From: Rhizobacter sp. Root1238
GTDB taxonomy: Bacteria; Pseudomonadota; Gammaproteobacteria; Burkholderiales; Burkholderiaceae_C
DNA length: 51,014 nt
Reading direction: 5' to 3'
NCBI RefSeq assembly: GCF_001425825.1
Contig: NZ_LMDM01000021.1
Span: 1 to 51,014, forward strand
In this document: positions 1 through 7,818 of the stretch, one piece after another
Position numbering within the stretch: the first letter of the stretch is position 1
Layout of the letters: every line of letters begins with the position of its first letter
The notes under the pieces: model-generated
Database searches by the model: none
Seen by the model: only the letters and a program-made list of their open reading frames with translations
What the model was told of the DNA's origin: nothing
Made by a program: the position numbers and the translations under genes

Positions 1-2360
1 CCTGCCGGTGGGCACCGTCGTAGTCGAAGCCCACCCAGCTGCCGTTGTCGAACGTGACCTTCTTCAGCTGACCGGCTTCGTCGTAGGCATACGTGGTCGT
101 CTCGCCACCGATCTTGTTCGTCAACAGCCGTTGCCGCAGGTCATAGGTGTTCACCGTCACGATCCCCTGCGGGCCGGTGCTCTGCAGCACCTGGCCGTAG
201 CGGTTGTAGCGGTCGAAGGTCGTCACCTTGCCGAGCGAGGTCGTGATCGACTTCAGGTCGCCCCGCTGGTGGTCCTCGTTCGTCTCGGCGTGGTACGCCA
301 AGGTGGTCGTGTCGGTGTCGCTGTCGGTCGAGCTCAGCACCCGGCCGTCCACGTCGTACGTCCAGGTCTGCACCGTGTCGAGTGTCGCTGTCGGTCGAGC
401 TCAGCACCCGGCCGTCCACGTCGTACGTCCAGGTCTGCACCGTGTCGAGGGTGCCGGCCTGCCGCGTGGCGGCGAAGCCGAGGTGGCCGTCGGCATCCGT
501 CGTCGCCTGCGTCACCCGCTTGCACAGCGCGGCCATCGGCTGGCCGTCCAGCAGTCTTGCCGTGGTCGGTGCGCAGCTCGCGACCGCGTCGGCGTTGAGC
601 GGATCGGGCTGGCCGTTGTAGACGTAGCTCGTCATCTGGCCAGGCGCTGCCACCTTCGTCGGCAAGCTCCAGTCCGGGTGCCACTGCGTGCTGGTCTTGA
701 GCGCCCCGGCCGGCAGCGCGGCGTTGCTTGCCGTGACCGCCGCACAGTCCTGGCCCGTGCCCAGCGAGGCGACGCTCACCGTCTGCAGGTTGCGCGTCAG
801 GTCGCTCAGGTAGCAGCTGCGCGTACCGTTGAAGTCGTCCCGGCTCGCGATGTTGCCGTTCGCGTCGTAGCTCTGCGCCCGGCTGCTGGCCAGGCTGCCC
901 GCACCGGCCGGCTGGCCCTGCGCACTGAAGTAGTTCTTGCCGTTCAGGCTGATCGCGCTCCAGGTCGTCGTGTGCCCGCTCGGCTCGGTCATCACCATGC
1001 CTTGCGGTGCGATCCAGTCGTAGGTCCGCGCCACGTAGAGGCCCTCGCGCTGCTCCGTCACGCGGATGCTCGGCGGCGTCGTGTAGCTCACCGTGTACTT
1101 GTCCACCCCGCCGGCATGCTCGGTGCTGATTGCTCTTCCTTCGGCGTCGTAGCCGAAGAAGGAGTACCGCACACCGCGCTCGTCACTGACGCCGGTCAAC
1201 GCCCAGGGCAGATCCGTGCGCTCGTACAGCAGGGTCTTGGTCCTCCCGTCGGGCCAGGTGACGCTCGCGAGGTTGTTCTGGCTGTCGAAGCCCAGCGTCG
1301 TCACCTGTCCGTTCGCATCGGTGATCGCGCGAATCCGGGTACTGCTCTCAGGCCCGGCGATGTACGCGAAGTTCAGACTGTGCCCGCGGTTGTCGCTCGC
1401 CTGGGTCAGCAGGCCCGCACCGTCGTGGCTGAAGTTCACCTGCGTGCCGTCGGCCCAGGCCATGGCCGTCAACCGGCCCGCATCCGTGTACGCCTCCTGC
1501 ACATTGCTCTTGCTGTCGATATAGACGTGGCCTCCGCCGGCGAGCGGGATGAATCGGTCCGCGTTGCTCGGCTCGGCCGTCAACGGAGCGGTTCCGATGC
1601 TGGTCATCGTCCTGAAGACACCATTGCCGCGGTTGAACACGGTGGGTGTAGGCAGCGTCGGTGCCATCCCTTCCCGGCTCTGCCCCGGGCTCACGCTGCG
1701 GTGCAGGTTGCTGAACCACAGCCGGCTGCCCAGCCAGCCATAGGATTGCTCGGTGCCAGGGACGTTCGGCGGCAAGCCGCTCCACACCCTGGGAATCTTG
1801 CCGCCGTTGTCATAGATGAACCGCAGCGTCGTGTTGCCTATCGGCAGGCCGGTGTCCACCATCTCGCGCTTGGCACCACGCAACGGGTAGATCGGGTTGC
1901 CCTTGCAAACCTCGCACTCCGGAGGCGGTGGATCCATCGCCAGCAAGACCGGCAATTCGATCTCGCAATCCCACGCAGACTGCGCCTCGTCGCGACCCAA
2001 CCCCGCACGCATCGTGCTTCCATGGCCACAGAGGAATCGCGGGCCCGCCGTCCACATGAAAGTCGCGCCGTCCCCCAGGCCGGAGGAATGAATCTGTACC
2101 ACGCAACCTCCCCCGGGTGTGGGCGGCGGAACGAGGATGCTCACCGTCGCATTGGGAAAAGGCAGCGGGCAGGACGCGGCGGCCGCAACACACGCCGCCG
2201 TCGAATCCTCACGCCAGATGTATGGCGCGCTGCAGTACGTGAACTCCTCGATCAGCGGCCACGGCGCAATGGCCACCTGGGCCTGAGTACACAGGCTTGC
2301 GACGCACAGCAGCGCTACACCAACGCACCGACTGGCGCGCAGCGTGATTGAAAACGGCAC
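1..2360 (-). CDS. RHS/YD-repeat secreted protein, frameshifted, 3' part outside window
   Basis: The protein opens with a signal peptide (hydrophobic VGVALLCVASL, then TQAQ) and a cysteine-rich N-terminal region of about 200 residues. YD/RHS repeats follow, such as YDVDGRVLSS and YDANGNIASRDD. RHS proteins are large surface or secreted proteins, often polymorphic toxins whose variable C-terminus carries the effector; that end is not visible here. I chose the GTG at 2360 because a GGAGGG ribosome site (complement of about 2367-2373) sits just upstream and the signal peptide then begins properly; longer frames start at 2429. The reading frame breaks at a 67-bp tandem duplication (315-448). Read past it in another frame, 1-315 continues as clean repeats (for example YAYDEAGQLKKVTFDNGSW) and runs off the left edge. 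It is either a true frameshift or an assembly error. Confidence 0.8.
315..448. repeat. 67-bp exact tandem duplication inside the RHS gene
   Basis: Units 315-381 and 382-448 are identical, beginning gtgtcgctgtcggtcgagct. Since 67 is not a multiple of three, the second copy shifts the RHS reading frame. Removing one copy restores a continuous YD-repeat frame to the window edge. Confidence 0.9.
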
Positions 2361-2565
2361 GGAAACTCCCTCCTCGATCGACCGGATGACACGATCGCGG
2401 GGCCACACGACACGCCCCACTTGCCGCATCGAGCCTTCGGGCTGGACTGCTTCTGCGACGCGGCAGGCGCATTAGACGTGAACGAAATTACCGACGCAAG
2501 TGGCCGGTGCGAGCGGCTAACAATCGTTGAAGATCTGCAGTTTCTTCACGGAACGCAAGCTTGCG

Positions 2566-4197
2566 TCATACCGGCGCGAAATGATGAGATCCGTCGCATT
2601 TCAGCTGCGCGACCAATCCGAATTCCCAATCAAGGTACGCCTGCATCGCGGCCTGCGCGTTGTCCGTACCCTCATACGGCCGGCGGTAGCGATCGGTGCG
2701 AGGCGACGCGAGCCGCTGTTCGCCCGCCTCCACCGGCAGCCCGGCATCGGCCCATGCGGCCGTGCCGCCTTGCAGCACATGCACTTCGGCCTGTGAACCC
2801 AGCAGCTCCTGCAGATCCTGCGCCGCGAACGGCGCGAGCAGGCTGGTGCCGCAGGTCACCACATGGCGCTTCGCCGCAGGGAGAACTTTCAGCGCCTCGC
2901 GCAGCTGCGACCGCAGCACGAACCACGCGCCGGGGATGTGGCGCTTCACATGGCTCGCACTGGTCGCCACGTCGATCACCTGCACATCGGCGCCGGGGCT
3001 CGCGAGCCAGTCGGCCAGCGTCGCTGGCGTGATGCCGTGCACCTGCGGCGGCGCCGGGCGCGGCGGCGCATCGGCGCCTGTCTCCAGGCCATCGGATGCC
3101 GCATCGGCATCAAGCAAGGCCACCTCCCAGCCCATCTGCGCCAGCCACGACGCGCTCATCTCGGCGCGCACGCCCGCGTCGCGCGACCCGGCCGGCGTGC
3201 CGTCGTGGTCCACCAGCACGATGCGCGCGCCGCGCACCGGTGCGTGCACGTCGGTCTCCTGCACCAGCTGCCCACCGGGCGCACTGCGGAAGCCTTGTCG
3301 ATGACCAGCCGCGTACTCCTCCGGCGTGCGCACGTCGAAGCGATACGTCGTGCGGCCCGGCTCGGCCACCCAGTGCGCCAGCTGCGCGGCTCCGATGCGC
3401 CGCACGCCGGCGCGCTCGGCCACGGCCCTTGCATCGTTCCGCGCGGCATCGCGTGCCGCCGTGCTCGCCGGCTTGAACCGTCGCGCAGCACCCTGCTCCA
3501 GCGCCTGCCCGGCCAGCGTCCAGCCGATCGTGCCGTTGCGCAGTGCGCTCACCGGGTTCGGGATCCCCGCATTCACCAGCGATTGCGTGCCGATGATGCT
3601 GCGCGTGCGACCCGCGCAATTGACGATCACCCGCGTGGCCGGATCGGGCGCCAGATCGCGCACCCGCAGCACCAGCTCGGCACCCGGCACGCTTGTCGAG
3701 CCGGGGATGTTCATCGTCTGGTATTCGTCGAAGCGCCGCGCATCGAGCACCACCACGTCGGCCTTCGCGTCGAGCAGCGCCTGCACCTCCTCGGCCGCCA
3801 GTGATGGCGTGTGGCGTGCCGCTTCGACCCACTCGCCGAACGACTTGCTCGGCACGTTGACGTCGCGGAACAGTTCCAGCCCCGCCGCCTCCCAGCCCGC
3901 CAGGCCGCCGGCCAGCAGGTGCACCTGCGTGTAGCCGAGGCCGCGCAGGCGCTGCGCGGCACGCACGGCGTCGTCCGCGCCATCGCCGTAGACCGCGATG
4001 CGCGTGTCCCGCCGCGGGATGCGCCCCCACGCGTCGAGCTCGATGCGCCCAAGCGGAAAGTTCGCTGCCCACAGCGGGTGCGATTGCGCGAACGGGTCTT
4101 CCTCGCGCACGTCGAGCAGCGCGATCTCGTCGCGTGCCAGCAGCGCGGCATGCACGTCGGTCGGGTTCAGCGCGGGGATCACGGTGGTGTCGGTCAT
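2566..4197 (-). CDS. Multidomain rhodanese-like sulfurtransferase (four modules)
   Basis: This 543-residue protein consists of four rhodanese-like modules: about 10-110, 130-235, 265-365 and 385-490. Rhodanese folds move sulfane sulfur through a persulfide on a loop cysteine. Here module 2 has a candidate (VNCAGRTRS, Cys194) and module 4 another (TCGTSLL, Cys449). Modules 1 (VYGDGADD) and 3 (VDHDGTPAG) have Asp or Gly at that position and look non-catalytic. Each module keeps the L-D-x-R-xx-x-E/F start (LLDVREEDPF, LDARRFDEY, FDVRTPEEY). It lies 15 bp downstream of a thiol dioxygenase gene on the same strand and beside sulfonate-type genes, so a role in handling sulfur released from organosulfur compounds is inferred. 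No signal peptide is seen, so it is probably cytoplasmic. Confidence 0.85.
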   Translation of the reverse strand: MTDTTVIPALNPTDVHAALLARDEIALLDVREEDPFAQSHPLWAANFPLGRIELDAWGRIPRRDTRIAVYGDGADDAVRAAQRLRGLGYTQVHLLAGGLAGWEAAGLELFRDVNVPSKSFGEWVEAARHTPSLAAEEVQALLDAKADVVVLDARRFDEYQTMNIPGSTSVPGAELVLRVRDLAPDPATRVIVNCAGRTRSIIGTQSLVNAGIPNPVSALRNGTIGWTLAGQALEQGAARRFKPASTAARDAARNDARAVAERAGVRRIGAAQLAHWVAEPGRTTYRFDVRTPEEYAAGHRQGFRSAPGGQLVQETDVHAPVRGARIVLVDHDGTPAGSRDAGVRAEMSASWLAQMGWEVALLDADAASDGLETGADAPPRPAPPQVHGITPATLADWLASPGADVQVIDVATSASHVKRHIPGAWFVLRSQLREALKVLPAAKRHVVTCGTSLLAPFAAQDLQELLGSQAEVHVLQGGTAAWADAGLPVEAGEQRLASPRTDRYRRPYEGTDNAQAAMQAYLDWEFGLVAQLKCDGSHHFAPV

Positions 4198-4212
4198 GGT
4201 GAAGATCTCGAA

Positions 4213-4779
4213 TCAAGGCAGGGGCGAATAGCCCGAAACGAAGCTGCGTCGCTGGCCGTCCTCGGTGTAGACCGAGCGCTCGACCGCGCCGATGTCGGCG
4301 CCATAGACGTGGATGCTGATCGACGTGCGGTCGACGAAAGCGTTGGCCACGCGGTGGATGTCGCCGACGCTCGGCGACACCGCATCGACCGCGCCCTGCT
4401 CCAGCCGCACCGGCGCGCCGGCCGGCACCAGCCTGCCGGGCCCGGCGAAGCGATACCCCTGCGACACCTCCGCGCCGCGCAGCACGCCGATCAGCCCCCA
4501 CACCGTGTGGTCGTGGATAGGGGTCGCCTGCCCCGGCCCCCAGACAAAGCTGACGACCGAGAACCGGCCCTGCGGATCGCGGTGCAGCAGGTACTGCCGG
4601 TAGCGGTCGGCACCGGGCTGCGCATGGGTTGCCGGCAACCAGTCGTCGTGCGCCACCAGGTCGGCCAGCAGCGCGCCGACATCGCGGCGAACGGCCGCCT
4701 CATCGCCGCGCTCGTCGAGCCGGTGCGAGACCTGGCCGATGAAATCCTGCAGCGCACGGTCGCCATGATCGGTCGGCAT
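4213..4779 (-). CDS. Cysteine dioxygenase-family thiol dioxygenase, Gln-type (3-mercaptopropionate-like)
   Basis: This 188-residue cupin non-heme iron thiol dioxygenase oxidises a thiol to the sulfinate with O2. Visible residues are the iron ligands His89 and His91 (TPIHDHTVWG) and His142 (GDIHRV), plus the Ser-His-Tyr triad Ser155/His157/Tyr159 (SISIHVYG). In mammalian cysteine dioxygenase a Tyr-x-Arg places Arg60 against the substrate carboxylate. Here the motif is YRQYLL, putting Gln at residue 62, as in bacterial Gln-type enzymes that prefer 3-mercaptopropionate. The specificity is inferred. The ATG at 4779 was chosen over one 15 codons upstream because AAGGAG lies 8 nt before it. The gene probably forms an operon with the downstream rhodanese and diverges from the SsuD-like gene. 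Confidence 0.87.
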   Translation of the reverse strand: MPTDHGDRALQDFIGQVSHRLDERGDEAAVRRDVGALLADLVAHDDWLPATHAQPGADRYRQYLLHRDPQGRFSVVSFVWGPGQATPIHDHTVWGLIGVLRGAEVSQGYRFAGPGRLVPAGAPVRLEQGAVDAVSPSVGDIHRVANAFVDRTSISIHVYGADIGAVERSVYTEDGQRRSFVSGYSPLP

Positions 4780-4847
4780 CGTCGAGTCTCCTTCGTGTCC
4801 GCAAAACGGTGACCGGGACCGCACAGGCTACACGGACGCGCGCCTTC

Positions 4848-4867
4848 TGCGAATCATGCAGATCGCA
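4848..4867. promoter_or_regulatory. Candidate LysR-type operator in divergent organosulfur promoter
   Basis: An inverted repeat TGCGA-N10-TCGCA lies in the 176-bp gap between the divergent thiol dioxygenase and flavin monooxygenase genes. Its size and the T-N11-A style core fit a LysR-family site such as CysB/Cbl use. No regulator gene is present in the window. Confidence 0.3.
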
Positions 4868-4955
4868 TAACCAGCCCCGAAATCGTTCGTTGCGGCGATC
4901 GCGCCGTCGTCGCTACTGTCCACCTCCTCCGACATCTTCCGACAGCAGGCACGCA

Positions 4956-6047
4956 ATGAGCATCGAATTCATCGGCATGATCCAGACGCAGAAAGTCTCG
5001 GAGACGCATGCCGCGCACGGCCCGGCGATCGACCGCGACTACGTGCGCCGCTTCGCGCAGGCGCACGAGCAGGCCGGCTTCGACCGCATCCTGGTGCCGC
5101 ACCATTCCACCGGCCCGAGCGCGACGCTGACGATCGCCTATGCCGCGGCGCACACCGAGCGCATCCACTTCATGCTGGCGCACCGGCCCGGCTTCACCGC
5201 GCCGACGCTCGCGGCGCGCCAGATCGCGTCGCTCGACCAGTTCAGCGGCGGGCGCCTGGGCGTGCACTTCATCTCGGGCGGCTCCGACGACGAGCAACGG
5301 CGCGACGGCGACTGGCTCACGCACGACCAGCGCTACGAGCGCACCGACGAGTACCTGACGGTGCTGCGCCGCATCTGGACCGAGGACCAGCCCTTCGACC
5401 ACGACGGCAGGCACTACCGCTTCCAGGCCGGCTTCTCCGAGGTGAAGCCGCTGCAGCAGCCGCACGTGCCGATCTACTTCGGCGGCGCCTCCGATGCGGC
5501 GATCCCGGTGGCCGCCCGGCATGCCGATGTCTATGCGCTGTGGGGCGAGTCGCTCGACCAGGTGGCCGAGCTGACCACGCGAGTGCGCGCCGAGGCTGCG
5601 AAGCACGGGCGCAGCGTGCGCTTCTCGGTGTCGTTCCGGCCCATCCTCGCGGCCACCGAAGCCCAGGCCTGGGCGCGCGCCGAACGCATCCTCGAAGAGA
5701 CCCGCCGGCTGCGCGTGCAGGCGGGCTACAGCCGTGGCGGGCCGCAGCAGAGCGTCGGCGCGCAGCGGCTGCTGGCGGCCGCGGCCCAGGGCACACGCGT
5801 CGACAAGCGGCTGTGGACGGCCATCGCGCAGGAGACCGGCGGCCGCTCGAACAGCACCGCGCTGGTCGGCACGCCCGAGCAGGTGGCCGAGGCCTTCCTC
5901 GATTACCACGCACTCGGCGTGACGACCTTCCTGATCCGCGGCTTCGACCCGCTGGAAGACGCGATCGACTATGGCCGCGAGCTGATCCCGCGCACCCGCC
6001 AACTGGTGGCCGAACGGCTGGCCGCCGGCACCCGCCGCGCCGCCTGA
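4956..6047 (+). CDS. LLM-class FMN-dependent monooxygenase, SsuD-like
   Basis: This 363-residue protein belongs to the bacterial-luciferase-like family closest to alkanesulfonate monooxygenase SsuD, which uses reduced FMN and O2 to cleave C-S bonds and release sulfite. Family features seen are an early beta strand (FIGMIQTQ), the SATLTIAYAAAHTERIHFML core, SGGRLGVHFISGG, the conserved block around DEYLTVLRRIW, and a late GTPEQVAEAFLDYHALGVTTF flavin/dimer region. The length fits SsuD (about 380). I used the ATG at 4956 because the family N-terminus starts there; an upstream in-frame ATG at 4809 would add a non-family extension across the promoter. It is followed 10 bp later by an SsuA-like gene, so the two are probably co-transcribed. 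The exact sulfur substrate is unknown. Confidence 0.85.
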   Translation: MSIEFIGMIQTQKVSETHAAHGPAIDRDYVRRFAQAHEQAGFDRILVPHHSTGPSATLTIAYAAAHTERIHFMLAHRPGFTAPTLAARQIASLDQFSGGRLGVHFISGGSDDEQRRDGDWLTHDQRYERTDEYLTVLRRIWTEDQPFDHDGRHYRFQAGFSEVKPLQQPHVPIYFGGASDAAIPVAARHADVYALWGESLDQVAELTTRVRAEAAKHGRSVRFSVSFRPILAATEAQAWARAERILEETRRLRVQAGYSRGGPQQSVGAQRLLAAAAQGTRVDKRLWTAIAQETGGRSNSTALVGTPEQVAEAFLDYHALGVTTFLIRGFDPLEDAIDYGRELIPRTRQLVAERLAAGTRRAA

Positions 6048-6057
6048 AGGAGACACC

Positions 6058-7011
6058 ATGACCCACCGCCACATCACACGCCGCCACCTGTTGATCGGCA
6101 GCGCCGCCGTGCTCGGCGTCGGCGCGGGCCCGGTGCACGCCGCCGAGCGCGTGCTGCTGAAGGCCGGCGACCAGAAAGGCGGCCTGCGCGCGCTGCTCGA
6201 ATCCGCCAACGAACTGCAAGGCCTCGCCTATGACATCCAGTGGGCCGAGTTCCCCGCGGCCGCGCCGCTGGCCGAGGCCCTGAACGCCGAGGCCGTCGAC
6301 CTGGGCCCGATCGGCGATGCGCCGCTGATCTTCGCGCTGTCGAACGGCGTGCGGGTGAAGGCGATCGGCGTGAACCGCTCCGATCCGTACGGCACCGCGG
6401 TGCTGGTGCGCCCCGATTCGCCGCTGAAGAGCGCGGCCGATCTGAAGGGCAAGCGCATCGCGACCAACCGCGGCTCGATCGGCCACCACGTCGCGCTGAA
6501 GGCGCTGGCCTCGGCCGGGCTGAAGCCCGATGCCGACACCTTCCGCTTCCTGCCGCCGGCCGATGCCAAGCTCGCGCTGACACAGGGCTCGGTCGACGCC
6601 TGGGCCACCTGGGAACCCTACACCGCGATGGCCGAGACCGCAGGCCACGCCCGCGTGCTGGTGAACGGCCGCGGGCTGTCATCGGGCCTGAGCTTCCTCG
6701 CGGCCACCGACAGCGCAATCGCCGCGAAGCGCGCCGCGCTGCAGGATTTCGCGCAGCGCGTCGTGCGCTCGCAGCGCTGGTCGTACCAGCACGTGCCGGA
6801 GTTCTCGGCCGCGCTGGCCCGCATCATCGGCATCCCGCCCGAGGCGGCGCGGCTGCAGTTCGAGCGCCGCCAGCAACGCTGGGTTGCGGTCGATGCGCAG
6901 GTGCTGGCCGACCAGCAGGCCACCGCCGACTTCTACCTCGAGGCCGGGCTGCTGAAGCAGCGGCTCGAGGTGCGCCAGACCTTCGACGGCGGCTTCGCGC
7001 CCGCCGGCTGA
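6058..7011 (+). CDS. ABC transporter substrate-binding protein, sulfonate/taurine (SsuA) type
   Basis: This 317-residue periplasmic binding protein is of the NitT/TauT/SsuA class. The N-terminus has a twin-arginine-like motif (TRRHLLIG) and a signal sequence ending near VHAAE, so Tat export is possible. Conserved features are GDQKGGLRALLE, the VDLGPIGDAPLIFA strand, DLKGKRIATNRGS, and the GSVDAWATWEPYTAM segment typical of alkanesulfonate binders. It follows the SsuD-like monooxygenase after 10 bp and is preceded by a GGAG ribosome site. No permease or ATPase gene lies next to it, since the following genes are on the opposite strand and unrelated. It must use membrane components encoded elsewhere. 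Confidence 0.88.
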   Translation: MTHRHITRRHLLIGSAAVLGVGAGPVHAAERVLLKAGDQKGGLRALLESANELQGLAYDIQWAEFPAAAPLAEALNAEAVDLGPIGDAPLIFALSNGVRVKAIGVNRSDPYGTAVLVRPDSPLKSAADLKGKRIATNRGSIGHHVALKALASAGLKPDADTFRFLPPADAKLALTQGSVDAWATWEPYTAMAETAGHARVLVNGRGLSSGLSFLAATDSAIAAKRAALQDFAQRVVRSQRWSYQHVPEFSAALARIIGIPPEAARLQFERRQQRWVAVDAQVLADQQATADFYLEAGLLKQRLEVRQTFDGGFAPAG

Positions 7012-7020
7012 AAGGGTCGC

Positions 7021-7818
7021 TCAGCGCAGCCCGGCCACCAACGCCTCGACCGCCTTCGGCACCTGCTCGTCGATCAGCGCCTTCAGCGCATCGATCTTGC
7101 CCTTCGGCGTGAGGGCGTCCCAGGCGTCCGGCGACTGCGCGACGCCGGTCGACGCGCGCGAGAAATTCGCCTTGATGCGGGTCTCCTTCACGACCTCCAG
7201 CGACGCGAGATCGATCAACGACACCCGTGCGAAGAAGTACGGCGCAAAGAACCCGCGGCCGGTCTCGCCGGTGTCGGGGTTGATCATGCCGACGGCACGG
7301 TCGATGTAGAAGCCCAGGCCCTCCAGTTGGCCGCTGCCCAGGCTGTCGTGATCGCCGGCCTGCAGCCGCGCCGTCGCGAGTTGCTTCGTGACGAGCAGCA
7401 GGTGCGTGGCACCGTCCTTGCGCATCGCCGCGACCACCGCCGGCGAGAACTTCAGCCGACCGCCGTCGAGGAACCGATCCTGCTGCTCGAACATCGCCGG
7501 CGACGAGAGGTCGTAGAGCGACACGCGCGCACCGGCATCGAGGCGCTTCAACGCCGCTTCGGCCTGCGTCATCGCGTCGGCATCGAACACCCCGCCGCTC
7601 ACCGGCAATGCCTGCGTGCGGTTGCGCTCGATCGTGGTGCCGGTGCCCGCCTCGTGCGTCACCACTGAGAGCTTGTCGCCGATCAGCGAAACCACCGCAT
7701 AGCCGGCCGGCGGCACCGCTTCGGCAGCCATCGCCACAGCGCAGGCCGCCAGCAGCAGGCCCCCGAAAAACCCACGGGCCATCCGGCCCCCCATCACCAC
7801 GCCCATCACTGCTCCCAT
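7021..7818 (-). CDS. Uncharacterised exported protein, possible lipoprotein
   Basis: A protein of about 265 residues, with several possible start Met codons (7818, or the later MARGFFGG). It has a hydrophobic export signal containing LLAAC, which could be a lipobox; alternatively signal peptidase I could cut after AMA. The mature part is soluble, with the strands YAVVSLIGDKLSVVT, THLLLVTKQL and YFFARVSLIDLASLEVV, and I do not recognise a family. Its ATG overlaps the stop of the upstream decarboxylase gene as TGATG, so translation is probably coupled. It converges on the SsuA-like gene, with stops 9 bp apart. Confidence 0.7.
   Translation of the reverse strand: MGAVMGVVMGGRMARGFFGGLLLAACAVAMAAEAVPPAGYAVVSLIGDKLSVVTHEAGTGTTIERNRTQALPVSGGVFDADAMTQAEAALKRLDAGARVSLYDLSSPAMFEQQDRFLDGGRLKFSPAVVAAMRKDGATHLLLVTKQLATARLQAGDHDSLGSGQLEGLGFYIDRAVGMINPDTGETGRGFFAPYFFARVSLIDLASLEVVKETRIKANFSRASTGVAQSPDAWDALTPKGKIDALKALIDEQVPKAVEALVAGLR

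Noticed and set aside
2553-2566. 14-bp perfect palindrome ACGCAAGCTTGCGT at the rhodanese stop
   Set aside because: As RNA it gives only a 5-bp stem with no T-run. Too weak to call a terminator and no partner site was seen.
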